Below are positions 36,663-45,487 of a stretch of 64,000 bases of DNA, piece after piece. Where the stretch lies: assembly GCA_018814405.1 (NCBI GenBank), contig JAHIZO010000009.1, positions 62,001-126,000 on the forward strand. The letters run 5' to 3'. The position numbers and the translations under genes were made by a program. Numbering within the stretch: position 1 is the first letter of the stretch; each line of letters starts with the position of its first letter. The notes below the pieces were generated by a model that saw only the letters and a list, made by a program, of their open reading frames with translations, was not told where the DNA came from and did not search any database. The stretch is from Gammaproteobacteria bacterium (GTDB lineage: Bacteria > Pseudomonadota > Gammaproteobacteria > Burkholderiales > Gallionellaceae).

Positions 36663-36938
36663 TCAGCGGTGCATGGCTCCCAACTGCTTCAGCAGCTGCG
36701 CAGCGTCCTGCGAAACCTCCACTTGCGGCTGCGGTCCCGCCACCCAGTCCACCAACTCACCCACCCCCCAAGAGACAAGATAGGCCAACACGAACACCAC
36801 CAGTCCGCGCGTCATGCCTTTGCGGATGCCCTGTTCGTTGAGCAAACGATTGAAGTACCACACCGCCATAAAGAACACGATGGTGGAGATCAAAATATTC
36901 CATATGGAAGGAAGCGCTAGCGTCATCGTTTTGCCCAT
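36663..36938 (-). CDS. Small membrane protein
   Basis: An unrecognised 91-residue protein with two membrane helices (SIWNILISTIVFFMAVWYF and GLVVFVLAYLVSWGVGELVDW) joined by a basic loop NRLLNEQGIRKGMTRG, followed by a short soluble tail. The start codon is uncertain: Met1 and Met5 are both possible and no strong ribosome binding site is present. Confidence 0.6.
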   Translation of the reverse strand: MGKTMTLALPSIWNILISTIVFFMAVWYFNRLLNEQGIRKGMTRGLVVFVLAYLVSWGVGELVDWVAGPQPQVEVSQDAAQLLKQLGAMHR

Positions 36939-37010
36939 TACTCACATTGAAGAGGAGGATCGTACTGGTTTGATCATCGCCGCAAGCCCGAGAGATCAGG
37001 CGCGAACCAC

Positions 37011-37026
37011 TGGCCTATATATTTTT
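37011..37026. promoter_or_regulatory. Second copy of the TGGCCTATATATTTTT element
   Basis: This 16-base sequence is identical to 17573-17588 and lies about 130 bases before the 77-codon gene. AT-rich DNA with TTGTTTACA follows. Confidence 0.4.
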
Positions 37027-37072
37027 AATTGTTTACAAAGCAAGGATCAGACGGTAGCTTTATACCCCAGTC

Positions 37073-37120
37073 TGCAGAACGCCCATTCATTGAGCTGCGA
37101 CGAAATGGGCTATTTCTGCA
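37073..37120 (+). promoter_or_regulatory. Structured leader hairpin
   Basis: TGCAGAA/TTCTGCA and GCCCATT/AATGGGC form two stacked 7-bp stems with a small internal loop and a 16-base end loop, 36 bases before the 77-codon gene. It may be a leader control element or simply a stable stem. The rest of the 218-base gap shows nothing else I can name. Confidence 0.4.
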
Positions 37121-37156
37121 AACGGAAAACAATAACCCAGCCCGAGAAGGATAGCC

Positions 37157-37390
37157 ATGCACCGCACCTACATACGCATCCCCGCGCACTTCTACCGCGT
37201 CACGCTGCACAACCCGACAGACAGCGTCACCATGGCGCTGGTGCCTGACGAGAACAACGCCACCCTGATCGCACATCTGCTCACCGAACACTATGGCCTG
37301 CGCAAGGGCGAGCACATCACGGTCACGACCACTGTGATCCGGCACGAAGATGAACGCTCGACGGGTCACGTCGTCTACTCCGACAACTAG
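37157..37390 (+). CDS. Small hypothetical protein
   Basis: I do not recognise this 77-residue soluble protein. It begins MHRTYIRIPAHFYRVTLHNPTDSVTMALVPDENNATLIAHLLTEHYGL and ends with a beta-rich HITVTTTVIRHEDERS, so an alpha/beta fold is likely. GAGAAGGATAGCC gives a good ribosome binding site. Its end overlaps the end of the convergent SpeE-like gene by 4 bases. A shared 16-base element and a hairpin lie upstream. Confidence 0.6.
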   Translation: MHRTYIRIPAHFYRVTLHNPTDSVTMALVPDENNATLIAHLLTEHYGLRKGEHITVTTTVIRHEDERSTGHVVYSDN

Positions 37391-38133
37391 ATCCGCAAAC
37401 GGCCATCCTCACAGACTGGCAATGTCGCCAGCCTGTCCAGCATCAGCGATAGCGCCAGACCCGCATCTTCTTTAGCCGCTCTCTCCCGCAGTGCTTCGAG
37501 TGGAATATCTATCGCTGCCCCTGCCGCGGCAAAAGCGATGGTGTTGCCGCTGGCACAGCGCGGGAATCTCACCGCACGCTGCTCGAATGCAGATTCTATG
37601 AACGCGAACCCACCCTTCACGCCATCACTCAAACCGATGAGGTTGACCGCCAGGATTCCCTGGTCAGTCAATCGCTCACGGCATGCCTTGTAGAACGGCA
37701 GCGTGTTCAGATCACCGGGATGAGAGTGATCGTTGAAACCATCCACCATGATTAGATCGAAATGCTGTTCTGTCTGATGCACGAACGCCACCCCGTCCCC
37801 CACCACTACTTCCAGCCGCGCTGCATCGTCCGGCAGGCAGAATGATTCCTTGGCAGCTGTCACCACCTTGGGCTCTATCTCCACCACGGTGAGATGTGCC
37901 TCGGGTCTGTGCTTGTACAAGTACTTGGCCTGCGAACCCGCACCAAGACCGATCAGCAACACTTTTTTTGGAAACTCTCCTTCGCGCAATAACAACGCCG
38001 CCATCATCACCCGCGTATATTCGAATGCCAGATCGAACGGACTGTCGACGCGCATCGCGCCCTGCATCCAGGCCGAGCCAAAATGCAGCGAGCGCAGCCC
38101 ATCCTTCTCGCGAACCTCTACTGTGAAACCCAT
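37387..38133 (-). CDS. Spermidine synthase-like aminopropyltransferase/methyltransferase fold protein
   Basis: ATG 38133 (MGFTVEVREKDG) is chosen; the ORF start at 38163 adds ten weak residues. The Rossmann core resembles SpeE: KKVLLIGLGAGSQAKYLYKHRPEAHLTVVEIEPKVV, VVVGDGVAFV and LIMVDGFNDHS. The SpeE motif GGGDG is changed to GLGAG and D-x-x-D residues that bind putrescine are not clear, so the activity may differ from true spermidine synthase. A complete speDE operon is at 52.2 kb. Confidence 0.75.
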   Translation of the reverse strand: MGFTVEVREKDGLRSLHFGSAWMQGAMRVDSPFDLAFEYTRVMMAALLLREGEFPKKVLLIGLGAGSQAKYLYKHRPEAHLTVVEIEPKVVTAAKESFCLPDDAARLEVVVGDGVAFVHQTEQHFDLIMVDGFNDHSHPGDLNTLPFYKACRERLTDQGILAVNLIGLSDGVKGGFAFIESAFEQRAVRFPRCASGNTIAFAAAGAAIDIPLEALRERAAKEDAGLALSLMLDRLATLPVCEDGRLRI

Positions 38134-38314
38134 GCTATCGCTATCCCTTATGTACTGGACCACCCACGGTCTGCTGCCCTTGACTCATCCCTCGTATGGT
38201 ACACATCGTCTCCGCCTCTTGCCTTTTTCAAGCTAGGACATACGACTCCCAAAGCTTCCTTGACCGACTGCGTCGCGAGGCGGAATGCGCCAAGCGCCTG
38301 CTATCATCGCGTCT

Positions 38315-40171
38315 ATGCTCAATATCCAGAATCTGACTTACCTGCAAGGCGGTACGCCGCTCCTCCAAAACGTGAATCTGCAAGCCTTCGCCGACCAGCG
38401 CATCGGACTGGTCGGTCACAACGGTTGTGGCAAATCCACGCTATTCCGCCTGATCCGCGGCGAGATCAAAGCGGACGGCGGCGAAGTTTCCCTGCAATCC
38501 GGCAAGACCATCGCCTTTGTCGAACAGGAGATCGCCAACTCCGATCAGGCCGCTCTGGCGTTCGTACTCGATGGTGACGCCGAACTGCGTCGACTGGAAA
38601 AAATACTGGCACAAGAGAATCACGACTCCGCATGGTTCGACGCGCAACACCGCTTCGAAGCCATCGACGGCTATGGCGCACCCGCGCGCGCCGCGCAACT
38701 ACTGAACGGACTAGGGTTCGCCAACGACACGTTGGAGCGCAAGGTCGAAAGCTTTTCCGGCGGCTGGCGCATGCGCTTGAATCTGGCGCGCGCACTGATG
38801 CACCGCGCCGATCTGTTGCTGCTGGACGAACCCACCAACCACCTCGACCTCGAAGCCATCCTCTGGTTGGAACAATATTTGGCGCGCTATCTCGGCAGCA
38901 TCCTGCTGGTCTCGCATGACCGCGAATTCCTCAACGCCTGCGTCAACCGCATCGCCCATGTGCATGACCAGACCATAGACTGCTACACAGGCGACTACGA
39001 CGATTTCGAACGCGCCCGCGCCGAGCGCATGGCACAGCAGAACCAAGCCTTCGAGCGGCAGCAGGAAAAGATCGCGCACATGGAAGACTTCGTGCGCCGC
39101 TTCCGCGCCCAGGCCACCAAGGCCAAACAGGCACAAAGCCGCATCAAGGCACTGGAACGTATCACGCGTATCGCGCCGGTGCATATCACCGACGGCCATT
39201 TCCAACTGGAGATCGAAGCGCCGGAACGCAGCCCCGATCTGTTGCTGCGCGCGGAGAAGATGGGCTTCGCCTATGGCGACAAACAACTGTTCAGCAACAT
39301 CGACCTCATCCTGCGCGCCGGTGCGCGTATCGCCCTGCTCGGCCCCAACGGCGCGGGCAAATCCACGCTCATCAAATTGCTGGTGGGCGAACTGCAAGCG
39401 ACTTCGGGCAAACTGGAGATCACGCCGGACATCCGCATCGGTTACTTCGCCCAGCACCAGCTGGAGAATCTGGACAGCGCCGCCACCCCGCTGCAACACA
39501 TGGAACAACTCGCGCCCAAGGAAACCGCGCTCACCCTGCGCAGTTTCCTCGGCCGCTTCGGTTTGGCTGGAGACAGTGAAGACCGCCCGGTCGCCACGTT
39601 CTCCGGCGGCGAGAAGAGCCGTCTCGCGCTGGCGCTGCTGGCCTGGCAAAGACCGCACCTGCTACTGCTCGACGAACCCACCAACCACCTCGACCTCGAC
39701 ATGCGCGACGCGCTCACCATCGCACTGGAGGAATACACCGGTGCGGTTGTCATCGTGTCGCATGATCGCAGCCTGATCCGAGCGGTGGCCGACGAGCTTT
39801 GGCTGGTGGCAGATGGCGAAGCAAGATTATTCGATGGCGACCTGGAAGACTACAAGAGCTGGATCGAGACCCGCCGTCCGCGCGAAGCCGCTGCCCAGAC
39901 CAAGCCGGAGAAACCCCGCTCGCAAAACATCTCCAGACCTAACCGCAAGGCTTTGCAGTCGAAACAGAACAAACTCGAAACATCACTGACTGCCGCCCAA
40001 GCCGAACTGGCCGCGATCAACCAGCAACTCGCCGACCCCGACACCTACGCGAATCCCGACCATGCCAAAGTCGGCCAACTGAATAGCGAACACGCGCGAC
40101 TATCCGCAAAAGTGGCGGAACTGGAAGAAGGCTGGCTGGAACTGGAAATGGCGAAGGAAGACGCAAGCTGA
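38315..40171 (+). CDS. ABC-F ATPase, YheS-type
   Basis: Two ABC ATPase domains with no membrane part: Walker A GHNGCGKST and GPNGAGKST, signatures SFSGGW and TFSGGEKSR, Walker B LLLLDEPTNHLD twice. The linker (about 240-310) is the coiled P-site tRNA interaction motif of ABC-F ribosome factors. A charged C-terminal coiled coil (about 530-618) is as in YheS/Uup. It probably rescues ribosomes stalled on specific sequences. The start at MLNIQNLTY is preferred over the ORF start. Confidence 0.9.
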   Translation: MLNIQNLTYLQGGTPLLQNVNLQAFADQRIGLVGHNGCGKSTLFRLIRGEIKADGGEVSLQSGKTIAFVEQEIANSDQAALAFVLDGDAELRRLEKILAQENHDSAWFDAQHRFEAIDGYGAPARAAQLLNGLGFANDTLERKVESFSGGWRMRLNLARALMHRADLLLLDEPTNHLDLEAILWLEQYLARYLGSILLVSHDREFLNACVNRIAHVHDQTIDCYTGDYDDFERARAERMAQQNQAFERQQEKIAHMEDFVRRFRAQATKAKQAQSRIKALERITRIAPVHITDGHFQLEIEAPERSPDLLLRAEKMGFAYGDKQLFSNIDLILRAGARIALLGPNGAGKSTLIKLLVGELQATSGKLEITPDIRIGYFAQHQLENLDSAATPLQHMEQLAPKETALTLRSFLGRFGLAGDSEDRPVATFSGGEKSRLALALLAWQRPHLLLLDEPTNHLDLDMRDALTIALEEYTGAVVIVSHDRSLIRAVADELWLVADGEARLFDGDLEDYKSWIETRRPREAAAQTKPEKPRSQNISRPNRKALQSKQNKLETSLTAAQAELAAINQQLADPDTYANPDHAKVGQLNSEHARLSAKVAELEEGWLELEMAKEDAS

Positions 40172-40181
40172 TCGCAGCAAG

Positions 40182-40991
40182 TTATCGCGCAGCCAAGTCC
40201 AGCAACTCCGCTTCGCTGAAACCCGCTGCACGGCGTGCTTCCAGATTGAACGGCCCGCGCAGTGGTGCGGGGTGATAGGTTGCGAACAATTCGGCATAGG
40301 CCGCGAGCGGTTCCAACCCGCGCTGTTCACACAGCCAGTTGAACCAGCGATTGCCGATCGCCACATGCCCCACCTCATCGCGCATGATCACATCCATGAT
40401 GGGCGCGATCGCCGCATCGCCCGCCTGAACCAGTCGCGCCTTCATACCCGGCGTCACATCCAGCCCGCGCGCCTCGATCGTGCGCGGCAACAAAGCCATG
40501 CGCACCAGCACATCATGTGCGGTCTTCTCAGCCATCAGCCACAGACCGTTATGCGCGGAGAAATCGCCGTAGGCATAGCCCAGCGTCTGCAAGTGATCGG
40601 CCAGCAGGATGAAATGCAGCGCCTCTTCGTCTGCCACCTGCAACCAGTCCGCGTAATACTCACGCGGCATATCGGCAAAACGCCACAGCGCATCCAAGGC
40701 CAGATTGATCGCATTGAATTCGATATGCGCCATCGCATGCACCATCGCGGCGCGTCCTTCCGGCGTGTTCATGGCACGGCGCGGCACATCGCGTGGGGCG
40801 ATCAACTCGGGTTTTGTGGGATGACCGGGGATGGCAAGCGGCGCAAGCAGCACCGCATCAGTGGACAGCCCGACATCGCCAGCCGACCAGCACTGTGCCA
40901 ACTCTCGAACACCCGCTGTTTTGGCTGGCACATCGCACTCGGCCAATAATTCGCGTGCAGCCAGTCTTAATTCGATCGGAGCAGACAACAA
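40182..40991 (-). CDS. DUF455 ferritin-like protein
   Basis: A 269-residue helical protein with diiron-type ligands spread over a four-helix bundle: HAMAHIEFNAINLALDAL, VADEEALHFILLADHL and MRDEVGHVAIGNRWFNWL. This fits the DUF455 family, distant relatives of MiaE-type tRNA hydroxylases. A diiron oxidase or hydroxylase role is likely but unproven. It is convergent with the ABC-F gene, 10 bases apart. Confidence 0.85.
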   Translation of the reverse strand: MLSAPIELRLAARELLAECDVPAKTAGVRELAQCWSAGDVGLSTDAVLLAPLAIPGHPTKPELIAPRDVPRRAMNTPEGRAAMVHAMAHIEFNAINLALDALWRFADMPREYYADWLQVADEEALHFILLADHLQTLGYAYGDFSAHNGLWLMAEKTAHDVLVRMALLPRTIEARGLDVTPGMKARLVQAGDAAIAPIMDVIMRDEVGHVAIGNRWFNWLCEQRGLEPLAAYAELFATYHPAPLRGPFNLEARRAAGFSEAELLDLAAR

Positions 40992-41006
40992 GGCTTCCTT
41001 ATGATG

Positions 41007-41288
41007 TTACGACTCGGCAGCAGGCCACTCGCTGAACGGGAATGGCACCTCTTCGCTCACGAAAGTCAGATAACGCACCGTCTGCTGCAAATACGCAGCC
41101 AAACTGCGGCCGAACGAAACAAGCCTTTCATTCGGTGCATCGCTCATCAAAACGATCACGAACTGAATGACCGTGACGATGAACAACACGGTGCCGCTCA
41201 CCTGAAACGCAAGACCCATCAACAACATGAACAGTCCGCGCATCCAGATATTGCGTTTTTCCCCGGAGGGCTTGGTGATCTCATCCAT
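41007..41288 (-). CDS. DUF4389 membrane protein
   Basis: A 93-residue protein with a hydrophobic segment (WMRGLFMLLMGLAFQVSGTVLFIVTVIQFVIVLM) that makes two short helices, then FGRSLAAYLQQTVRYLTFVSEEVPFPFSEWP, the DUF4389 signature. Function unknown. It precedes the DUF455 gene on the same strand by 15 bases. Confidence 0.8.
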   Translation of the reverse strand: MDEITKPSGEKRNIWMRGLFMLLMGLAFQVSGTVLFIVTVIQFVIVLMSDAPNERLVSFGRSLAAYLQQTVRYLTFVSEEVPFPFSEWPAAES

Positions 41289-41489
41289 TACACATACTCC
41301 CGAATTGACCGGCTACATTCTGCCCGAACTCACACTCTGCTACCTGACGTGCACTGCCTGCATTGCATATGACTGAATGGAAAAGTAGCGCGTATTCCCG
41401 CCCCTTTTCCTTACATGGGATAAAACTTTATACGGCACCATTAAAGTCGTCCTGAAAACCGCCGATATAACTTTTAAACGGAGGGCATC

Positions 41490-41642
41490 ATGGTCAAAAT
41501 ATACCTCACCACCGATCCGCAGACGCATCGCGCGCTCTACGACAACGAGTCCAGATTCTTGGGGCTCTTTCAGTCGATGCGGGAAGCATATGAGTCACTG
41601 GGCGAATTGCTGAGTTTCTGTAGCATCCGCTCTGCCAACTAG
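41490..41642 (+). CDS. 50-residue hypothetical protein missed by ORF track
   Basis: ATG 41490 is preceded by AAACGGAGGGCATC, an excellent ribosome binding site, and the frame stays open for 50 codons: MVKIYLTTDPQTHRALYDNESRFLGLFQSM then REAYESLGELLSFCSIRSAN. The mix of a beta-like start and an amphipathic helix looks protein-like. The AT-rich 200-base gap before it could hold a promoter. I do not recognise a family. Confidence 0.55.
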   Translation: MVKIYLTTDPQTHRALYDNESRFLGLFQSMREAYESLGELLSFCSIRSAN

Positions 41643-41706
41643 GCTGGCTCGATCCGCCTCACCCATCAGCGCCATGCAGCTCATGGCACCGCGTTACTAG
41701 CGATCG

Positions 41707-42429
41707 CTAGGCCGCCTGCAAACGCAGTTCGTTCAGCTCATCAAGACACAGGTGGATGAAGGCCAGCGCGACATACACCGGCGCAATGAAGTTCAGTAAC
41801 GGTACGAACTGCAACAGACCTGCCAACGCCCCCAGCAGATACAGCTTCCCCGAAGCACGCTCCACGACCTGATCGATCTCATCGCGGCTGGCATGTTCTG
41901 CCAAGGCGTCATACCGAAACAAGCGCTGATTCAAATATGCCATCAGCACGATTGGCAAAACCAGCGCAAAAGGTGTGAACAACCACAATGGCAGGCTGAT
42001 GATCCAGCCCAGGCAATACACCGACACAGCCAGCACCGCATTCGAAACATTGCCCGCCGTTGTGCCGCCCTGTTTGCGTTCCAAATTTGGATAGTTCTTT
42101 GCTGCGACATGATCGACCATCGCCGGCATCGAAAAGATCGCGGTGATCATCAGTGCCGTCACATAGATCGCCGGCAGCAACAGCAACACCAGCACGGTGG
42201 CGATGAAGTAGTGGGGCGCTATCGCCAGAAAACCCTGCGCGATCCATTGCTCCAGCCCGGTCTGCTGAACCAGTCCGGTCAGGCTGGCCATCCAACTCCC
42301 CCAGAAGATGAACGCCGCCCCCACCCATAACATTGTTGCCAGCAACATCGGCCACAGCACCAATGCCAGCATTCTGGGATGAAAGAAGGTCTTGAGCGCA
42401 ACCAGCAGCGCAGAGATCACGCTATTCAA
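41707..42429 (-). CDS. EI24/CysZ-like membrane protein
   Basis: A 240-residue protein with about six membrane helices. The sequence ALKTFFHPRMLALVLWPMLLA at the N-terminus and GLLQFVPLLNFIAPVYVALAFIHLCLDEL near the C-terminus match the EI24 family, whose member CysZ imports sulfate. The family is broad and the substrate here is not inferable. Confidence 0.75.
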   Translation of the reverse strand: MNSVISALLVALKTFFHPRMLALVLWPMLLATMLWVGAAFIFWGSWMASLTGLVQQTGLEQWIAQGFLAIAPHYFIATVLVLLLLPAIYVTALMITAIFSMPAMVDHVAAKNYPNLERKQGGTTAGNVSNAVLAVSVYCLGWIISLPLWLFTPFALVLPIVLMAYLNQRLFRYDALAEHASRDEIDQVVERASGKLYLLGALAGLLQFVPLLNFIAPVYVALAFIHLCLDELNELRLQAA

Positions 42430-42453
42430 TATCTATCCCCTAACGACCCGAAC

Positions 42454-42897
42454 TTATTTTTTCAGTGCCTTGAGCACACAAGCCACCGTGAACACCAGCA
42501 GGCCCGCGATGAAGATCAAACCACCCCACTCGAAGTTGGCGATGTTCAGAAACAATCTGGCCGCAAATTCACCCATCACACTGGATGCGCCATCCGTGAT
42601 CCCGCTGAACATGCCCTTGCTGCCCTTGGGGGTCAGCGCACTCTTGAGTGCCGGGAACAACAACACGATCCAAATACCGAGCGGCGCAAAGAACAGCCGC
42701 TTGGTCTGATTCAGAAATAACATCACCGGCGCGGCAAGGGCGAACACCACCACCAGATACGCCTCGATCTTCGCGATACGGTGATAACTGACATCGCCAT
42801 AGATAGGGATGTTGGTCAGCGGTAGGAACACACCCAAGGCCAGCATCAGCGCCGAGATATACACCGCCATACTCAAATCAAACTTGAATTTCTTCAT
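42454..42897 (-). CDS. Hypothetical four-helix membrane protein
   Basis: ATG 42897 is chosen because GAGGGAGA lies 8 bases upstream; the ORF start at 42918 adds seven residues. The 147-residue protein has four membrane helices (YISALMLALGVFLPL, LVVVFALAAPVMLFL, FFAPLGIWIVLLFPAL, GGLIFIAGLLVFTVACVL). I do not recognise a family. It lies just upstream of the EI24 gene and may share its transcript. Confidence 0.65.
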   Translation of the reverse strand: MKKFKFDLSMAVYISALMLALGVFLPLTNIPIYGDVSYHRIAKIEAYLVVVFALAAPVMLFLNQTKRLFFAPLGIWIVLLFPALKSALTPKGSKGMFSGITDGASSVMGEFAARLFLNIANFEWGGLIFIAGLLVFTVACVLKALKK

Positions 42898-42929
42898 CGA
42901 AATCTCCCTCGTGCACATGCAACACAGAT

Positions 42930-43490
42930 CTAAAGCGATTTTTTAAGCACCTCGAACTTCAAGCCGGGTACCTTGGGCAAACCAAAGCGTGGTTCGTTTT
43001 CCGGAAACGGCTTGAATTCATCCGTCCGCTTGAACCCGCGACGTTCATAGAATGCGATCAACTCTTGCCGCAGGGTGATCACCTGCATCTGCAAACACGA
43101 TACGCCCCAGTTCTTCTTCAGGAAGCGTTCCGCCTTATCCATCAAGCGACTGCCCAAGCCCTGCCCCTGCAAACCCGGCTTGATCACCAACATCCCCAAG
43201 TATGCCGTGTGCGCGTCCTGCCGCAGCAAATGCACCGAGCCGACGGTCTCGCCAGCACGCTGGCACAGCAAAAACTCAGACCCGGCTTCAGCGATCAACT
43301 GCGCGATCTCCTCCGCGTCCGTGCGCTGCCCGCCCAAGATATCCGCCTCGGTGGTCCAGCCTGCGCGGCTGGAATCGCCGCGATAGGCGGCATTCACCAA
43401 CGCAACGATGGCGTCGACATCGGACGCATCGGCACTGCGCAAGATCAGGTCAGACACTAGTGGCGGCTTGTCAGCAGATTCCCTCTTCAT
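42930..43490 (-). CDS. GNAT family acetyltransferase
   Basis: A 186-residue GNAT protein with acetyl-CoA-binding VIKPGLQGQGLGSRLMDKAERF and C-terminal ELIAFYERRGFKRTDEF. The Trp/Asp-rich region near residue 45 (RAGWTTEADILGGQRTD) is typical of one amine-acetylating GNAT branch. Substrate unknown. The gene lies between the cNMP-binding protein and the four-helix membrane protein on the same strand. Confidence 0.87.
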   Translation of the reverse strand: MKRESADKPPLVSDLILRSADASDVDAIVALVNAAYRGDSSRAGWTTEADILGGQRTDAEEIAQLIAEAGSEFLLCQRAGETVGSVHLLRQDAHTAYLGMLVIKPGLQGQGLGSRLMDKAERFLKKNWGVSCLQMQVITLRQELIAFYERRGFKRTDEFKPFPENEPRFGLPKVPGLKFEVLKKSL

Positions 43491-43512
43491 TCCGGACCCA
43501 CCTCCAGAAAGG

Positions 43513-43998
43513 TTAGTAACGGCCTTGTGTTTTGGTGATGTAGTTCGACAGTTCCTTGGTCTCGCGATTCATGCGCGACAGGTTGGCGTGGGTCACGCGG
43601 AACAAAGCGCGCATCACTTTGAAAGCAAGTCGCGGATGGGAATCGATCAGCGATTCAAAATCGGCTGGTGCCAAGGTGTAGACGGTGGCATCCCCCACGG
43701 CACGCAAAGTCGCCTTGCGTGGTGTTTGCTCGACGAAGGCGCGCGTACCGGCGCACTCGCCTTCTTTCATGGTGTAAACAGCCTGCTCTACACCTTGCGC
43801 ATCCTTGCTGGTCACCGCCAGTTTGCCGCTCGCCAGGATGAACAATGTCTGGTCAGCCTCGCCTTCCTGCACAAGCAGTTCACCGCCCTTCAATTGGCGC
43901 ACCCCCAGCTTCGCAGCCAGCAGCTTGGCTTTTTCTTCTGTCAGCTCGGTGCCCACTGTGGAATTACGAACGATCTTGAAATCTGCGACGACACTCAT
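43513..43998 (-). CDS. Stand-alone cyclic-nucleotide-binding domain protein
   Basis: ATG 43998 (MSVVADF) follows AGGGAGAG; the ORF start at 44025 is less likely. The cNMP domain covers residues about 25-130: LKGGELLVQEGEADQTLFILASGKLAVTS and CAGTRAFVEQTPRKATLRAVGDATVYTL; the phosphate-binding RA loop corresponds to RKATL, with T in place of A. There is no DNA-binding domain, so it may act through protein contacts. It could read out the CHASE2 cyclase, but no link is shown. Confidence 0.82.
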   Translation of the reverse strand: MSVVADFKIVRNSTVGTELTEEKAKLLAAKLGVRQLKGGELLVQEGEADQTLFILASGKLAVTSKDAQGVEQAVYTMKEGECAGTRAFVEQTPRKATLRAVGDATVYTLAPADFESLIDSHPRLAFKVMRALFRVTHANLSRMNRETKELSNYITKTQGRY

Positions 43999-44053
43999 GA
44001 CTCGACTCTCCCTGTGTATATTCATCGGAAAACTATAACAACGAAGCAGTATT

Positions 44054-45415
44054 TCAGCTGACAGACACTATCTCCTGTGCCCAAGCCAATGCCTCGATCA
44101 TCATACCGGCCACCGCATCGGCTTCCAACCCGCATTGTGCTGCAGCAGCTTCCATCTCGCCATTGTCGGATTCCAAAGCAACTGCCAATGCCAGCGCATC
44201 ATACATAGGCCCAGCTTCGCCCCGGAGTGCGGACGCGACCGCTTCCGGCAATGCCACTTGCTTCAACACATCCTCCAGCGGCAACGCCAGCATCAGATGC
44301 ATCAGCGAGAACAGACCGATCAGGAACAACTGATCGGCATTGGCGGGCACCTGTCCTTTACCCTCCAGCATCTCCATCAGGCGACCACGGGTAAGCGCCT
44401 GTTCGCGGATCACGTTCTCGTGGAAGCCGGGTTTCTTACTATCGAACAACAGCAATGACAGCCAGCGGTAAAAACGCTCCCGCCCAAGCAACATCAACGC
44501 CTGCTGGATCTCATCGATCTTCTGTTGCAAGCCGATACCGGGCGAATTGATATAGCGCAGCAACTTAAAAGTCAGCACCGGGTCGGTACGCAGACATTCT
44601 GCAATGGCATCGAATTCCGCACCAGCGCGGATCATCTCCAGTGCTTGGAACACCGGCAGGTAATTCACATCACTCTTGGCCGGATGCCAATCCTCGCGGC
44701 TGGAAACGAACGGCCCCATGAAGAAATCGAAACGGCGCTCGAAGCAATATTTGAAGTCATCTACCGTCTGCAAACGGCTGGCGATCAGCATCTGATCCGG
44801 GTTGGATGCGCGCATCTCCGCCAACATCGCCTTCAACTGAATACCGTCCATCGCCGTGGTATCCACTTCCACATAGGTTGCCCGTTGCAGGAACTCGGCA
44901 TACTCGGGGCAAGGCTGGCTGATCGACCAGCCCAGCTTGAATCCCATCTGCGCCACATGCATCAGGCTATCGCGCAACTCATTCAGATCGACCTCTGCCA
45001 CCGGACGCGGCGCGACCATGATCACCATATTAGGATTGGCGAGGGCGGCAAGCAACGGACTACGCAACGATTCCAGAGAAAGACGGATGAACGCACTGCG
45101 CCCGCCCAGCAAAGACGACACGCCCAGCGGCGCAAGGTTACTCAGCATCGCCTCGTCGTACACACGGCGGATCAGCGCGCTCTTGTCCATCAGGCGGCTC
45201 TGCACCTTCTGCCCCAAAGCGAACTCATAGCCCGCGATGCGCTCGTTCTGGTCGAGGATCGCCTCACGGCGGATGAAGGAAGAAGTCTTATGCTCATTCG
45301 AAGCGGCCGCCTGCTCGGGCTTCAGCGGCGCCACTTCATTCAGTTGTTGAAAGGAAGCCTCAGTGGAAACTAGCTTAGATGCCCCTCCGAACATGCGTCG
45401 TATTGAATCGAACAT
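44054..45415 (-). CDS. Degenerate EAL plus HDOD protein (YuxH-like)
   Basis: The N-terminal part (about 45-250) is an EAL-like fold starting REAILDQNERIAGYEFAL, but the catalytic Glu and Asp motifs of active EAL domains are missing. The C-terminal HDOD domain (about 255-450) shows FKLLRYINSPGIGLQQKIDEIQQALMLLGRERFYRWLSLLL. YuxH-like proteins are signalling adaptors without phosphodiesterase activity. Role inferred: sensing or relaying second-messenger state. Confidence 0.85.
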   Translation of the reverse strand: MFDSIRRMFGGASKLVSTEASFQQLNEVAPLKPEQAAASNEHKTSSFIRREAILDQNERIAGYEFALGQKVQSRLMDKSALIRRVYDEAMLSNLAPLGVSSLLGGRSAFIRLSLESLRSPLLAALANPNMVIMVAPRPVAEVDLNELRDSLMHVAQMGFKLGWSISQPCPEYAEFLQRATYVEVDTTAMDGIQLKAMLAEMRASNPDQMLIASRLQTVDDFKYCFERRFDFFMGPFVSSREDWHPAKSDVNYLPVFQALEMIRAGAEFDAIAECLRTDPVLTFKLLRYINSPGIGLQQKIDEIQQALMLLGRERFYRWLSLLLFDSKKPGFHENVIREQALTRGRLMEMLEGKGQVPANADQLFLIGLFSLMHLMLALPLEDVLKQVALPEAVASALRGEAGPMYDALALAVALESDNGEMEAAAAQCGLEADAVAGMMIEALAWAQEIVSVS

Positions 45416-45487
45416 CTAAGCTCCCCCGAAAGGCATCAAAAGTATAGCGACACCGAACCTGTTAATGACGATTCAAAGCGGCGCAGC

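Noticed and set aside
37387-38133. Second speE as a true spermidine synthase
   Set aside because: The GGGDG motif is altered and the substrate Asp residues are not evident; a genuine speDE operon is present at 52.2 kb.
38711-39658. 315-residue minus-strand ORF antisense to the ABC-F gene
   Set aside because: Shadow frame; the plus strand has full Walker and signature motifs.
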